Source: Armatimonadota bacterium (lineage in GTDB: Bacteria > Bacteroidota > Ignavibacteria > OLB7). From it: a DNA stretch of 37,986 nt. Shown piece after piece: positions 7,616-17,243 of the stretch (the first letter of the stretch is position 1; each line of letters opens with the position of its first letter). The DNA lies in assembly GCA_020850315.1 (NCBI GenBank), contig JADZEY010000135.1, forward strand, positions 1 through 37,986, written 5' to 3'. A program made the position numbers and the translations under genes. Below the pieces are notes generated by a model that was not told the DNA's origin, made no database searches, and was given only the letters and a program-made list of their open reading frames with translations.

Positions 7616-8272
7616 TTATCCCTTTGCCTGATCGCCATCGGCTGCGGTTTCGGCAGCTGGAGCTTCAGTAGTGGGCTGTTCTTCGGTGGCAGCGTCGGCA
7701 ACCGGTGCTGTTTCTGCGGCAGTTGTCTCAATAACTGCTTCTTCAGCCGGAGCTTCTTCTTGCGCCACTGCTGGCGTTTGCTTGGCTTCCAGTTCGGCTT
7801 GCTTTGCACGGCTGCGGGCAACGCGTTCAGCACGCGACATCATCCGTTTTGCACGGCTGCGGACGGCGTTCTCGTCACGTTCGGTGTTGTAGTCCACCAA
7901 TTCAAGGATTGCAACGCGGGCCCCATCGCCAATGCGTTGGCCAAGCTTCACCACGCGGGTGTAGCCGCCGGGCCGACCAGCAACTTTCTGGGCAATCTCG
8001 CTGAACAGCTCTTTCAAAATGGCGGCATCGTTGATGTCGCGGGCAACCACACGGCGGGCGTGGATGTTGGTTGCGCTGCCAGCTTGCTCGGCCAAATAAG
8101 CGTTCTTGGCACGTGTGATGATTGCTTCGGCAAAGCGGCGGGCTTCCTTGGCTTTAGCCTCGGTAGTCCGGATCCGTTTGTGACGCAGCAGCGACACCGT
8201 CAGCGCACGCAACAACGCACGGCGGTGGCTTGCTGTCCGCTTTAGTTTTCTGCCTTCTACGTTATGTCTCAT
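7616..8272 (-). CDS. rplQ: 50S ribosomal protein L17 with long C-terminal extension
   Basis: L17 is an early-assembling protein near the peptide exit tunnel. The core (residues 1-128, beginning MRHNVEGRKL and ending near ILELVDY) is typical. The protein runs to 218 residues, against about 115-130 in most bacteria: residues 135-165 are a basic helix rich in Arg and Lys, and about 166-218 are Ala/Glu/Thr/Pro-rich and acidic, probably disordered. Extended L17 forms are known in the Bacteroidota. It is the last gene of the alpha part of the cluster and follows rpoA by 63 bp. Confidence 0.96.
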   Translation of the reverse strand: MRHNVEGRKLKRTASHRRALLRALTVSLLRHKRIRTTEAKAKEARRFAEAIITRAKNAYLAEQAGSATNIHARRVVARDINDAAILKELFSEIAQKVAGRPGGYTRVVKLGQRIGDGARVAILELVDYNTERDENAVRSRAKRMMSRAERVARSRAKQAELEAKQTPAVAQEEAPAEEAVIETTAAETAPVADAATEEQPTTEAPAAETAADGDQAKG

Positions 8273-8335
8273 GGGTATGCTCTGGAAAAAAAATGCGTTT
8301 GCTGTCCGCAGTTGTATGCAGCGCAGTTGCGTGGG

Positions 8336-9343
8336 CTATTTACTCTCTTTGTCTTCTTTCAGGTAGCGGTCAATATCCATTCCGAAGACTAGGCCGAACT
8401 CCTGAATGATCTCTGTCAATTCTGCCAGAGACTTGCGCCCAAAGTTGCGGAACTTTAGCATCTCACTCTCTTGCCGACCCACAAGGTCGGCAATGGTGTT
8501 GATGTTGGCGGCCTTCAGACAATTATGGGAGCGAACTGATAATTCCAATTCATCCACTGTTGTCAGAAGGATTCGGCGAATCCGGCTGATCTCGGCTTCT
8601 TTGGACTCTTCTTCTTCGGCAATCTGTGCTTCTTGGGCATCAAAATTCAAGAAGAGTTGGATATGGTCGCGCAAGATTTTTGCAGCGGTCGCCAACGATT
8701 CTTCTGGCGAGATAGAGCCGTCGGTAGTGATTTCGAGCGTGAGTTTTTCGTAGTCAGTTTTTTGGCCGACGCGGGTTGGCTCAACGGTATATCGAACGTT
8801 CAATACCGGCGTGAAGATGGAGTCAATCGGGATCATCCCGACTGGCATATCGGGTTGGCGATTTTCTTCGCTTGGGACGTAGCCTTTGCCACGCCCAATC
8901 CGAAGCTCCACGCTCATGGTTACGCCACTGCTAAGCGTAGCGATGCGGTGTTCGGGGTTCAGCACCTCGAAGGCATCGGTAGCGGCTTGGATATTGGCTC
9001 CGGTAAAATCGCCAGCACCGCGAACGTCGAAGGCGATTTTGTTGGTCTTTTTGTCAATCTGCTTCAGCCGAATTTCCTTCAGGTTCAGGATGATTTCGGC
9101 CATATCCTCGGTGACACCGGTGATGGTCTGGAACTCATGAAGCACGCCATCAATTTTAATGGCAGCAATGGCGCATCCGGGGATGGAAGCTAACAACACC
9201 CGGCGGAATGCGTTCCCAATCGTGGTTCCGTATCCTTCTTCCAGTGGTTGCAGAACGAACCGTCCGAACGTCTCGCTCCGTGTAGCTTCATCAAGCTGAA
9301 CCCGTTCGGGCATCTGCATCAGCGCACTGATTGGCGCAGTCAT
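8336..9343 (-). CDS. rpoA: DNA-directed RNA polymerase subunit alpha
   Basis: RpoA nucleates core RNA polymerase assembly. The N-terminal dimerisation domain is recognisable from EGYGTTIGNAFRRVLL, and the C-terminal domain from LELSVRSHNCLKAANI onward, including RNFGRKSLAEL of the helix-hairpin-helix that contacts UP elements and activators. The ATG at 9343 is preferred; a TTG four codons upstream (9355) is also in frame. The length is normal (335 residues). It lies 178 bp after rpsD, a gap holding an inverted repeat. Confidence 0.97.
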   Translation of the reverse strand: MTAPISALMQMPERVQLDEATRSETFGRFVLQPLEEGYGTTIGNAFRRVLLASIPGCAIAAIKIDGVLHEFQTITGVTEDMAEIILNLKEIRLKQIDKKTNKIAFDVRGAGDFTGANIQAATDAFEVLNPEHRIATLSSGVTMSVELRIGRGKGYVPSEENRQPDMPVGMIPIDSIFTPVLNVRYTVEPTRVGQKTDYEKLTLEITTDGSISPEESLATAAKILRDHIQLFLNFDAQEAQIAEEEESKEAEISRIRRILLTTVDELELSVRSHNCLKAANINTIADLVGRQESEMLKFRNFGRKSLAELTEIIQEFGLVFGMDIDRYLKEDKESK

Positions 9344-9421
9344 TTGATCTGTCAAGGCTAACCTCTGCGTTCAGGTTCGTGGGGAAGTGTCAGCGGCTGC
9401 GAATTACTCTTCTATTCCGTT

Positions 9422-9492
9422 CAATCGCGCCAACGGGGGAACACACAGATTCTGGCAAAGCATAGCATGTGTGCGGGCCATGGGCGCGATTG
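9422..9492. repeat. Spaced inverted repeat between rpsD and rpoA
   Basis: CAATCGCGCC (9422-9431) and GGCGCGATTG (9483-9492) are perfect 10-base complements separated by 51 bases. They lie in the intercistronic region of the cluster mRNA. They could close a stem around the rpoA leader or act as partial termination or processing signals. Function is unknown. Confidence 0.4.
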
Positions 9493-9521
9493 TTGTTTGG
9501 CTGAGCTTAGTAAGATCAGCC

Positions 9522-10157
9522 TTACTTGGAGTACAACTCGACGACCAACTGTTCGTTGGCGTTCATCGGGATGTCGGCACGTTCCGGTGTGTTCAGGTAC
9601 GTTCCTTTCAGTGCGGCTTTGTCAAGCTGCAACCAGGCCGGGATTTGGCGTTCGGAGACGCGTTTCAGCGACTCGGCGATAACCTCCATCTTGCGGCTTT
9701 TTGGGCGCACCGTGATAACGTCGCCTGGCTTCAAGATATAGCTGGGGACATTGACCAACGTGGTGTTCACCATGATATGGCAATGGAGCACAAGCTGGCG
9801 TGCAGCCGCACGCGAGCTGGCAAAACCCAAGCGATAGACCATGTTATCCAAGCGGCTTTCCAGACGCTTCACAAGATTTTCGCCGGTGACACCACGCTGG
9901 CGCGAGGCTTTCTCGAAGGTCAGGCGGAACTGCTTCTCTAGCAGATTATACATCCGCTTGATCTTCTGCTTCTCGCGAAGCTGCGTGCCGTACTCGGTCA
10001 CTTTGGCGCGGCGTGCGTTGCCGCTGCCATGCTGACCTGGCGGATAGTTGCGGCGCTCAATCGGACATTTTTCCGTGAAGCACTTCGCCCCCTTTAGAAA
10101 CAGCTTCTGGCGCTCGCGGCGGCAAAGCTTGCAGACTGCATCGGTATATCGAGCCAT
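9522..10157 (-). CDS. rpsD: 30S ribosomal protein S4 (zinc-binding form)
   Basis: S4 starts 16S rRNA assembly and in many bacteria represses its own operon. The 211-residue protein is the C+ form, with four cysteines at 9, 12, 26 and 31 (CKLC and CFTEKC) that bind zinc. An S4 RNA-binding domain follows from about residue 98 (RLESRLDNMVYRLGFA). It sits between rpsK and rpoA, the standard alpha-operon place. Confidence 0.97.
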   Translation of the reverse strand: MARYTDAVCKLCRRERQKLFLKGAKCFTEKCPIERRNYPPGQHGSGNARRAKVTEYGTQLREKQKIKRMYNLLEKQFRLTFEKASRQRGVTGENLVKRLESRLDNMVYRLGFASSRAAARQLVLHCHIMVNTTLVNVPSYILKPGDVITVRPKSRKMEVIAESLKRVSERQIPAWLQLDKAALKGTYLNTPERADIPMNANEQLVVELYSK

Positions 10158-10238
10158 TGAGAAAAACTATGATGGAAGGACTTCTTCGTTCTACTGTTCC
10201 AGTGCAACCAATGATTGGTGTGCGGTGCTGATGTTGTT

Positions 10239-10628
10239 TTATACGCGACGACGTTTTGGCGGGCGGCAACCGTTGTGTGGCAACGGGGTTGTGTCGGTGA
10301 CGGTCAGCACTTCCAGCCCGGCTTGCTGCATGGCACGCACGGCAGCTTCGCGGCCCGCCCCCGGCCCCTTCACAAACACATCAAGTTTGCGAAGCCCCAT
10401 GTCGTAGGCTTCCTTGCAAGCATTCTCGGCACAGACTTGTGCGGCGTAGGGGGTGTTCTTACGCGAGCCACGGAAGCCGTTGCGCCCGGCGGAACTCCAG
10501 CTTAAGGTGTTGCCATAGATATCCGTCACCGTTACGATGACGTTGTTGAAGGTTGCCTTGACGTAGGCTTTGCCATGAACGTCGGCAACAACTTTTTTCT
10601 TCCGTTTCTGCTGCGTTGTCTTTGCCAT
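10239..10628 (-). CDS. rpsK: 30S ribosomal protein S11
   Basis: S11 forms part of the platform of the small subunit near the mRNA exit. At 129 residues it has the normal length, a basic start (KRKKKVV), the conserved [12 protein letters not shown] and [11 protein letters not shown] stretches and the C-terminal [11 protein letters not shown]. It lies 81 bp before rpsD and 121 bp after rpsM, longer gaps than usual for this pair. Confidence 0.97.
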   Translation of the reverse strand: MAKTTQQKRKKKVVADVHGKAYVKATFNNVIVTVTDIYGNTLSWSSAGRNGFRGSRKNTPYAAQVCAENACKEAYDMGLRKLDVFVKGPGAGREAAVRAMQQAGLEVLTVTDTTPLPHNGCRPPKRRRV

Positions 10629-10749
10629 TCGTGTATCGTCAGAAAGAGGATCGTAAAACGTTTGCTATTGACGGAACAGTCCTTGCCGCGTGGGGTGCTT
10701 CGCGCGCTTTTAGGCCGGAAGCACCCGTTGCTGAGGCAAGGGTTATCAC

Positions 10750-11130
10750 TTACTTCTTGCCGGCTTTCTTCTTGCCTGCAACCGTCTTGCGGCGGCCCTT
10801 ACGGGTACGCGAGTTGGTGCGGGTACGTTGGCCACGAACTGGCAGCCCACGGCGGTGGCGCAATCCGCGATAGCAGCCAATATCCATCAATCGCTTGATG
10901 TTCAGCTGAACTTCGCTGCGAGCAGCGCCCTCCACTTTGTAGTCATTCTGGATAAGCAAGCGGATGCGATTCACCTCTTCGTCGCTTAGCTCACCGATCT
11001 TTTTGGAAGGCTCAACCTCAACGCTCTGCAAAATTTTCATCGCAGTTGTTGGGCCAATGCCGTAGATATAGGTTAGCCCAATGCGTGCGTGCTTGTTACG
11101 CGGCAGATCAACTCCAGCAATACGTGCCAT
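10750..11130 (-). CDS. rpsM: 30S ribosomal protein S13
   Basis: S13 sits in the head of the 30S subunit, contacts S19 and bridges to the 50S. The start [13 protein letters not shown] and the helix-two-turn-helix region [10 protein letters not shown] are typical, as is [22 protein letters not shown]. The C-terminus is a lysine-rich tail ending KKKAGKK. The length of 126 residues is normal. Confidence 0.97.
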   Translation of the reverse strand: MARIAGVDLPRNKHARIGLTYIYGIGPTTAMKILQSVEVEPSKKIGELSDEEVNRIRLLIQNDYKVEGAARSEVQLNIKRLMDIGCYRGLRHRRGLPVRGQRTRTNSRTRKGRRKTVAGKKKAGKK

Positions 11131-11234
11131 GAAATTCGGACAGTAGTTATGTAGTTCTCAGATTCTTGTTCGATTGCATTTCCCGCCAACAATGGCTGAT
11201 TGCAGCAACTGCGCGGGCTCAGTGTTCGGGTAGA

Positions 11235-11351
11235 TTACCCTTGACGCTGTTTGTGTTTGGGGTTCTTCTTGCAGATAACGCGCACCACCCCTTTGCGCTT
11301 GACGATCTTGCAGTTGTCGCAGATCTTCTTGACCGAGGCTCGGACTTTCAT
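11235..11351 (-). CDS. rpmJ: 50S ribosomal protein L36 (zinc-binding form)
   Basis: A 38-residue frame begins [14 protein letters not shown] and ends NPKHKQRQG. It carries the zinc ligands of C+ L36: C11, C14, C27 and H33. It lies in its standard place between infA (75 bp upstream) and rpsM (104 bp downstream). Confidence 0.96.
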   Translation of the reverse strand: MKVRASVKKICDNCKIVKRKGVVRVICKKNPKHKQRQG

Positions 11352-11426
11352 GGTCTGGTCTATCGTGTAGAATGAATGGTTCGATTACGTTCTCACCTAC
11401 AGCCCCCCCTCGCACCGGAAGCAAAG

Positions 11427-11645
11427 CTATCTGTAGCGGTAGGTGATGCGCCCCTTTGTTAGGTCATACGGCGACAACTCTACCGACACCTTATCCCCTT
11501 GGAGAATCTTGATGTAGTTCATCCGCATTTTTCCGGAGATGTGCGCCAGCACCTCGTGGCCGTTTTCCAAGCGAACCCGGAACATCACGTTCGGAAGGAC
11601 TTCCGTCACAACTCCATCAACTTTGATTGCGGACTGCTTCCCCAT
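11427..11645 (-). CDS. infA: Translation initiation factor IF-1
   Basis: IF-1 occupies the 30S A site during initiation. The 72-residue protein is one S1/OB domain, with [15 protein letters not shown] and [16 protein letters not shown] typical of the family, ending [10 protein letters not shown]. The start MGKQ at 11645 is chosen; the frame is open upstream to 11807, but that part overlaps map. It follows map by 38 bp. Confidence 0.97.
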   Translation of the reverse strand: MGKQSAIKVDGVVTEVLPNVMFRVRLENGHEVLAHISGKMRMNYIKILQGDKVSVELSPYDLTKGRITYRYR

Positions 11646-11683
11646 AGGCAGGTGTTTTCCCTTGTCTTCTGATTGATTGTTTT

Positions 11684-12502
11684 TTATGCCTGTGCTGCTT
11701 CTTCGATTCGTGTGTGCCGCGTCAGGACTTCGGCCTGGCCGTGGCGCACAACCACTGTGTGTTCGTAGTGTGCCGATGGCTTCCCGTCGGCGGTCACCAC
11801 TGTCCACTCGTCCTCTTCTGTCTCCACTTTGTAGGTTCCTGCGTTGACCATTGGTTCAATGCAGATCACCATCCCTTCTTGCAGCGGCGTGTTTCGGTAG
11901 TTGTGCCGTTGAAATGGCCCCGGAACAAAATTTGGAATCGCTGGCTCTTCATGGACTGTTGTTCCAATCCCATGCCCCACCAAATCGCGCACGACGGTGA
12001 AGCCGTTTGCCTGAACATGCTGCTGCACCGCTTTGGATATGTCGAACACCCGGTTGCCAGCAACGGCTTGCTCAATTCCCAGCCACAACGCTTCGTGGGT
12101 TACTTCCATCAGCTTCTGCTGAAGCGGGCTTGGCTGGCCGATCATGTATGTGACCGCGCTATCGCCATAGTAACCGTTTTTTTTCACCCCAACATCTAGC
12201 GAAACCAAATCGCCATCGCGCATTTCGCGGTTGTTCGGCAAGCCATGGACAACCGCATCGTTCACCGAAACACAGAGGGTGTTCGGATAGGTTAAGCCAT
12301 GAACAACATGCCCTTTGAACGCTGGTTCGGCCCCACGTGAGTGGATGAACTCCTCGGCGATTTCATCTAACCGCAGCGAGGTCACACCCGGTGTCATGTA
12401 GTCTTTCAGCAGAGCCAGTACATCCGAGACGATAGCACTTGCTTCGGCGATCAGTGCGATTTCCTCGGCAGTTTTTATCATCCGTGTGGTAACAAAGGCC
12501 AT
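11684..12502 (-). CDS. map: Methionine aminopeptidase, type I
   Basis: Map removes the initiator methionine from nascent proteins. The five metal ligands of the pita-bread fold are present as D103, D114, H177, E216 and E247. Spacing matches the E. coli enzyme except for about six extra residues between the His and first Glu (loop near [11 protein letters not shown]). At 272 residues it is slightly longer than the minimal form because of a C-terminal tail. It lies between secY (21 bp) and infA (38 bp); no adk gene lies between secY and map. Confidence 0.96.
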   Translation of the reverse strand: MAFVTTRMIKTAEEIALIAEASAIVSDVLALLKDYMTPGVTSLRLDEIAEEFIHSRGAEPAFKGHVVHGLTYPNTLCVSVNDAVVHGLPNNREMRDGDLVSLDVGVKKNGYYGDSAVTYMIGQPSPLQQKLMEVTHEALWLGIEQAVAGNRVFDISKAVQQHVQANGFTVVRDLVGHGIGTTVHEEPAIPNFVPGPFQRHNYRNTPLQEGMVICIEPMVNAGTYKVETEEDEWTVVTADGKPSAHYEHTVVVRHGQAEVLTRHTRIEEAAQA

Positions 12503-12523
12503 GCGTTATTGACTTTGGTAACG

Positions 12524-13882
12524 TTATCCTGGAATTTGACCGCTCGCTTGCCGGCCACGCAGTTTCCCGCTTTTCATGAAGCCATCGTAGTGGCGCATGA
12601 GCAAGTAGGATTCAATCTGCTTCAAGGTGTCCAGCGCAACGCCAACGATAATCAGCAAGCTGGTGCCGCCAAAAAATGCACTGAACTCGCCACTAACGCC
12701 TAAGCCTAGCACAAATGCTGGAAGAATAGCGATCAGCGCAAGGAAGAGCGAGCCCGGGACGGTGATCTTCGTCAGGATATTGTCAATGTACTCCTCGGTT
12801 GGCTTGCCGGGGCGAATACCGGGGATATATCCACCATTTTTCCGCAACCGTTCGGCAACATCTTTTGGGCTGAAGACAATCGCGGTGTAGAAGAAGGTGA
12901 AGAAAATGATCATCACCGCTAACACCACTGAGTAGATCATCCCTTGATGCTGGAAGTGGGTGTTGATATAATCACCCAGACTTGTTCCTGCAAACGCTTG
13001 CCCCAGCAATTGTGGCAGGAACATCAGTGTTTGCGCAAAGATAATCGGCATCACGTTGGCAGTGACCAGTGAGATTGGGAGATACTGCGTGGGGGTGCTG
13101 TACGACTTGTTCCCCACCTGCCGCTTTGCATACTGCACTGGAATTTTCCGCATCGCTTGGGTGAACAACACCACTGCGGCGATAATCGCCAGCAACATGG
13201 CCACGATAACAATCTCGATCACAACACGGCCTGGGCTGGTGGAGGCCAGCGCAAACTCATGTTGGATAGCAATCGGCAATCGTGCAACAATGCCGATAAA
13301 GATGATGAGCGATACACCATTGCCAATTCCCCGTTCGGTGATCTGCTCACCGATCCACATCAGGAAGATGGTTCCAGCAGTCATGATAAATGCTGCCGTC
13401 AAGATAAACAGAGGGCCTTGCAACGATATGGGAACCACTGGAACGCCGCCGCCAGCATCAATGTTTTGGATGCTGATTGCGATCGCAATCCCTTGGGCAA
13501 AGGCCAGTGCTACGGTGATGTAGCGGGTAATCGTGTTAATCTGGACGCGCCCTTGCTCCCCTTCTTGTTGAAGTTTCTGGAAGAACGGAACCACCGCTGT
13601 CATCAACTGGATGATGATCGAAGCGGAGATATAGGGCATAATCCCAAGCGAAAAAATTGAGGCGTTGGAGTACGCCCCCCCCACAAATTGGTTGAAGAAG
13701 CCAAACAGGGTGTTGGCATCCCCAGCAACATTTGCTTGGTCAATTGCTGCAACGTCAATGCCGGGGACAGCAATGAAGGAACCAACGCGAACAACAAGAA
13801 GCATCAGCCCAGTAAAGATGAGCCGCTGCTTCAGTTCTTCAATTTTGAACGCGTTGCGGACAGTATCTATGAACCTAGCCAT
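12524..13882 (-). CDS. secY: Preprotein translocase subunit SecY
   Basis: SecY is the channel subunit of the SecYEG translocon. The 452-residue protein has about ten membrane segments. It begins with the family start (FIDTVRNAFKIEELKQRLIFT), contains GIMPYISASIIIQLM in the second segment, and has the KDVAERLRKNGGYIPGIRPG cytosolic loop. Its start codon overlaps the end of rplO by 8 bp, so the two are translationally coupled. Confidence 0.97.
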   Translation of the reverse strand: MARFIDTVRNAFKIEELKQRLIFTGLMLLVVRVGSFIAVPGIDVAAIDQANVAGDANTLFGFFNQFVGGAYSNASIFSLGIMPYISASIIIQLMTAVVPFFQKLQQEGEQGRVQINTITRYITVALAFAQGIAIAISIQNIDAGGGVPVVPISLQGPLFILTAAFIMTAGTIFLMWIGEQITERGIGNGVSLIIFIGIVARLPIAIQHEFALASTSPGRVVIEIVIVAMLLAIIAAVVLFTQAMRKIPVQYAKRQVGNKSYSTPTQYLPISLVTANVMPIIFAQTLMFLPQLLGQAFAGTSLGDYINTHFQHQGMIYSVVLAVMIIFFTFFYTAIVFSPKDVAERLRKNGGYIPGIRPGKPTEEYIDNILTKITVPGSLFLALIAILPAFVLGLGVSGEFSAFFGGTSLLIIVGVALDTLKQIESYLLMRHYDGFMKSGKLRGRQASGQIPG

Positions 13883-14339
13883 TGGTGGTTACCGTTCCGC
13901 CGGCTTGCTCAATTTTTGCTTGAGCCGATGCCGAAATTTTGTGGGCAGTGACGGAGAGCTTCGCAGTGATATCCCCATTACCAAGAATTTTGATCGGTTG
14001 GCTCCGTTTGGAAACGGCACCGATTGCAAAGAGTGACTCGGGGGTAACAACGCCATCGGCAAGCTGGCCAGCATCGGCAAGCTCTTGCAGCCGAGCAACG
14101 TTCACCACTTGGTATTCAACACGGAACGGGCTTTTGAAGCCGAATTTTGGGACGCGGCGTGCAAACGGCATCTGGCCGCCCTCAAAATTCATTTTCCCTT
14201 CGTAGCCAGAGCGTGACTGATGCCCTTTATGACCGCGCGTGGAGGTTCCCCCCCGACCCGACCCCTGGCCGCGTCCGACACGTTTCTTCGCCTTGGTGGC
14301 TCCGTCTGGGGAGCGGAGCATTCCTAAATGGTTCGACAT
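13875..14339 (-). CDS. rplO: 50S ribosomal protein L15
   Basis: L15 is a 23S rRNA-binding protein of the large subunit core. The 154-residue protein has the Gly/Arg-rich extension (KKRVGRGQGSGRGGTSTRGH) followed by the globular domain with KILGNGDITAKLSV. It ends inside the secY start (ATGGCTAG overlap). Confidence 0.97.
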   Translation of the reverse strand: MSNHLGMLRSPDGATKAKKRVGRGQGSGRGGTSTRGHKGHQSRSGYEGKMNFEGGQMPFARRVPKFGFKSPFRVEYQVVNVARLQELADAGQLADGVVTPESLFAIGAVSKRSQPIKILGNGDITAKLSVTAHKISASAQAKIEQAGGTVTTNG

Positions 14340-14412
14340 CGTAGCTATCCGTATTGAAGCGGGTTAGAAAATGCTTTGGAAAATTCTTCGGTTGAACAGG
14401 CCGTTGGCCTGA

Positions 14413-14598
14413 TTAACCGTTCACTGGCTCAACTTTCACAAGGTGGCGAACCACTGTCAACATTCCGCGAAGTTGCGGTGTGTCGTTGTGAACACGGGAG
14501 TAGTGTGGGCGGCCAAGCCCAAGCGCAGCAATCGTCCGCTTTTGCTTTTCTGGGCGATCAATAATGCTGCGTATCTGCGTGATCTTTACTTGTGCCAT
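14413..14598 (-). CDS. rpmD: 50S ribosomal protein L30
   Basis: This is a 61-residue L30 of the short bacterial type: VKITQIRSIIDRPEKQKRT, then ALGLGR and a C-terminal VRHLVKVE strand. It stands in its usual place between rpsE and rplO. Confidence 0.96.
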   Translation of the reverse strand: MAQVKITQIRSIIDRPEKQKRTIAALGLGRPHYSRVHNDTPQLRGMLTVVRHLVKVEPVNG

Positions 14599-14666
14599 GA
14601 CTGCGTTACTGAAACAGAGGGGGAGAGAAGATGTGGTCTCTCTCTACTCTGGTGTTGTCGTGATAA

Positions 14667-15170
14667 TTATCCTTTCAGCACCTTGCTGACCGGGATGCCG
14701 CGGCGCATACTGACCGACTGGGCGTCGTCCAAGTTCATCAATGCTTGCAGCGTGGCCTTGACGGCGTTGTGCGGATTGGAAGAGCCCTGGTTTTTGGTCA
14801 GGATGTCCTGGACACCAGCGGCTTCCAGCACCGCACGCACACCACCACCAGCAATCAAGCCGGTTCCGGGGGTAGCTGGTTTCAGAAGAACCTTGCCAGC
14901 ACCATACTTCCCGAAGACCTCGTGCGGGATTGTGTGCCCCAAGAGATTAACAGCCACCACATTCTTTTTGGCGGCCTCGGTTGCTTTGGTGACGGCTTGC
15001 GCCACTTCGCGAGCTTTTCCCAACCCGACACCAACGTGCCCGGCTCCGTCGCCCACCACCACGATTGCGCTGAAGCCGAATCGGCGGCCACCCTTCACGA
15101 CTTTTGCCGTGCGGTTGACTTTGACAACCCTGTCCTTCAGTTCCAGTTCAGATGTTTTCGGTTTTACCAC
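14667..15170 (-). CDS. rpsE: 30S ribosomal protein S5
   Basis: S5 is part of the mRNA entry helicase and of decoding accuracy. It shows the double-stranded RNA-binding-like N-domain ([20 protein letters not shown]) and the C-domain with [15 protein letters not shown]. Start: GTG at 15170; the frame is open further upstream but has no ATG before a stop near 15275. A non-ATG start is therefore likely. The gap to rplR is 137 bp. Confidence 0.95.
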   Translation of the reverse strand: MVKPKTSELELKDRVVKVNRTAKVVKGGRRFGFSAIVVVGDGAGHVGVGLGKAREVAQAVTKATEAAKKNVVAVNLLGHTIPHEVFGKYGAGKVLLKPATPGTGLIAGGGVRAVLEAAGVQDILTKNQGSSNPHNAVKATLQALMNLDDAQSVSMRRGIPVSKVLKG

Positions 15171-15307
15171 TGCCTGTGTGCTGTTAAATGTCTTGCGTAA
15201 GAGTTGTTCGGCACTTTGCTTTGCCCCATTTGCCTTGGAAAGCGGGGGGCAAAGATAGGGTGAATTGACTAAAATTCAGCCTAATCCACCACTGCCGGCG
15301 ATCATCG

Positions 15308-15673
15308 TTACAGTTGAAGCCCTGCTTCCCGTGCTCCGTCGGCCAATGCTTTCACACGTCCATGATAGAGATAGCCGTTGCGGTCGAACACGGCACGTTC
15401 CACGTTCTGTTCTTTCAGCCGCAGGGCAATGGCTTTGCCAACAGCCACGCTGACCGATTTTTTTCCACCTTCGCCGGTGGTTGCAACACCAGCATCGTTC
15501 AAGCTGCAAGCCGAAGCAAGGGTACGTCCGTTCAGGTCATCAATGGCCTGGACGTAGATATGCTTCAGGCTACGGAACACGCTCAAGCGCGGACGTTCCG
15601 GCGTGCCACGCAATTTTTTGCGGATGTGAACTTTGCGCCGCGAATGACGCTGTTGTTTGCTCTGTGCGCTCAT
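15308..15673 (-). CDS. rplR: 50S ribosomal protein L18
   Basis: L18 binds 5S rRNA with L5 and L25. The 121-residue protein has the basic start, the conserved [20 protein letters not shown] and the C-terminal [20 protein letters not shown] signature, and it ends AGLQL. Confidence 0.97.
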   Translation of the reverse strand: MSAQSKQQRHSRRKVHIRKKLRGTPERPRLSVFRSLKHIYVQAIDDLNGRTLASACSLNDAGVATTGEGGKKSVSVAVGKAIALRLKEQNVERAVFDRNGYLYHGRVKALADGAREAGLQL

Positions 15674-15754
15674 GGTCTCTATCTACTCTACTTCTTGAAA
15701 TTCTCTCTGTGCGTCGGTTGGATTGCTGGATCAACGCTGGGGAAACACTATCTG

Positions 15755-16294
15755 TTATTTGCCAGCCGATTTGCCAGCCTTGCGGCGGATCTGCTCGTTC
15801 TCGTACTTAATCCCCTTCCCCTTATATGGCTCGGGTGGACGGAAGGAGCGAAGTTTAGCAGCAACCTGGCCAACCAGTTGTTTGTCAATGCCCTTGATAA
15901 CAATGACCGTTGGCTGCGGAACCTCTATCGCGATTTCCGACGGAGGGAAGAAGAATATTGGATGGGAGTATCCAATATTCATCTGCACTGCCTGCCCTTT
16001 CAGCTCGGCACGATAGCCAACGCCAACGATGTCAAGGCGACGAGAATAGCCTTCGGTAACGCCCTGAACCATGTTGAAAATTAAGGTGCGCATCAGCCCG
16101 TGCGTAGCACGGCTGACCGCCAAGTCGTTAGGGCGGGTTACCACCACTTCGTTGTTTTCGATGGCCACATTCACCGCTGGATGCAGCGGGGTGGACAACT
16201 CCCCTTTCGGTCCTTTGACCATGATAACGTCGTCGGTCATTTTCACCGTAACGCCGTTGGGGATTGCGACTGGTTTTTTGCCAATACGTGACAC
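15755..16294 (-). CDS. rplF: 50S ribosomal protein L6
   Basis: L6 lies near the factor-binding site of the large subunit. The 179-residue protein has both L6 folds; the C-terminal signature region around KLRSFRPPEPYKGKGIKYE is clear. The family start SRIGKKPV follows a GTG at 16294, so this gene uses GTG. It lies between rpsH (120 bp) and rplR (81 bp). Confidence 0.96.
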   Translation of the reverse strand: MSRIGKKPVAIPNGVTVKMTDDVIMVKGPKGELSTPLHPAVNVAIENNEVVVTRPNDLAVSRATHGLMRTLIFNMVQGVTEGYSRRLDIVGVGYRAELKGQAVQMNIGYSHPIFFFPPSEIAIEVPQPTVIVIKGIDKQLVGQVAAKLRSFRPPEPYKGKGIKYENEQIRRKAGKSAGK

Positions 16295-16414
16295 AGCTTC
16301 TACCCTTTACTATCTACAAGGTTCAGGAAAAATTCGTGCGCTTGTGCGCGCCCTCTCTCTACTTTCTGGTGCTCTGTATCCATCTATCCGGTATTGAGCC
16401 GGGCAATGGTTTGT

Positions 16415-16804
16415 TTACCAGACGTAGCAGAGGACTTCACCACCGATGTTACGACGGCGAGCTTCTTTGTCGGTCATCAACCCTTGCGAGGTGCTGATGA
16501 TAGCGATGCCCAGACCATTCTGCACGCGGGGCAATTCCTCTGCCGAGGCGTACTGGCGCAAGCCTGGGCGGCTAACGCGGCGAAGCCCCAAGACGGATGG
16601 TTTGCCATTGACATAGCGAAGCGTTAGGCGTAGCCACCCTTGTGGCCCTTCCTCTAACTTCTCAACGTCGGCAATAAATCCTTGATCCTTCAGGATTTCT
16701 GCCAAGCCTGCCTTCATTTTGGAGGCCGGGATCTCCACCACCTTATGCCGCGAGTCGGCTGCGTTGCGGATACGCGTGAGGAAGTCTGCAATCGGATCGG
16801 TCAT
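16415..16804 (-). CDS. rpsH: 30S ribosomal protein S8
   Basis: S8 binds helix 21 of 16S rRNA and in E. coli represses the spc operon. The 129-residue protein begins [15 protein letters not shown], the family start. The frame remains open upstream to 16996, but that part would overlap rpsN, so 16804 is chosen. The C-terminal signature [18 protein letters not shown] is intact. Confidence 0.97.
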   Translation of the reverse strand: MTDPIADFLTRIRNAADSRHKVVEIPASKMKAGLAEILKDQGFIADVEKLEEGPQGWLRLTLRYVNGKPSVLGLRRVSRPGLRQYASAEELPRVQNGLGIAIISTSQGLMTDKEARRRNIGGEVLCYVW

Positions 16805-16895
16805 TGTTCTCGGAAAACTTTCTGTTGATGATCGCGAACAAGATACGTCTGTGGTTCCCCTGCATGGGGAATAGCACCTGTTGTAGCGGGAATGA

Positions 16896-17165
16896 TTACC
16901 AGCTTGCTTTACGGATTCCTGGGATTTTGCCATCCAGTGCAAGTAACCGAAGCTGGTTACGGCACAATCCAAATTTGCGGTAGTATGCGCGTGCACGCCC
17001 AGTTAGCGAACAACGGTTGTGCAGGCGAACTGCCGAACTATTCCGGGGCAGCTTTGCAAGCGCCTCGTAGTCTCCTTCGGCTTTGTACTTGGCGCGGAGC
17101 TCGGCGTATTTTTCCACCATCTGCTTCCGCTTTACTTCCCGTGCGATAAGGCTTTTACGTGCCAT
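16896..17165 (-). CDS. rpsN: 30S ribosomal protein S14 (long, zinc-free form)
   Basis: S14 stabilises the 30S head. At 89 residues this is the long C- form: it lacks the CxxC pairs of the short zinc form and carries [20 protein letters not shown]. It is the only S14 in the cluster. By contrast, S4 and L36 here keep zinc ligands. Confidence 0.96.
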   Translation of the reverse strand: MARKSLIAREVKRKQMVEKYAELRAKYKAEGDYEALAKLPRNSSAVRLHNRCSLTGRARAYYRKFGLCRNQLRLLALDGKIPGIRKASW

Positions 17166-17243
17166 AACTGTTATGCGATCTCTATCGGTAATGCCGTGAA
17201 GGTTCTTCTGTCTATCTACCTCGGGTTGCCTAACGCTCTTTGC

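Noticed and set aside
7360-7833. Upstream extension of the RRM protein frame
   Set aside because: It overlaps rplQ and is basic, repetitive and unlike any RRM protein; the RRM starts right at the ATG 7359.
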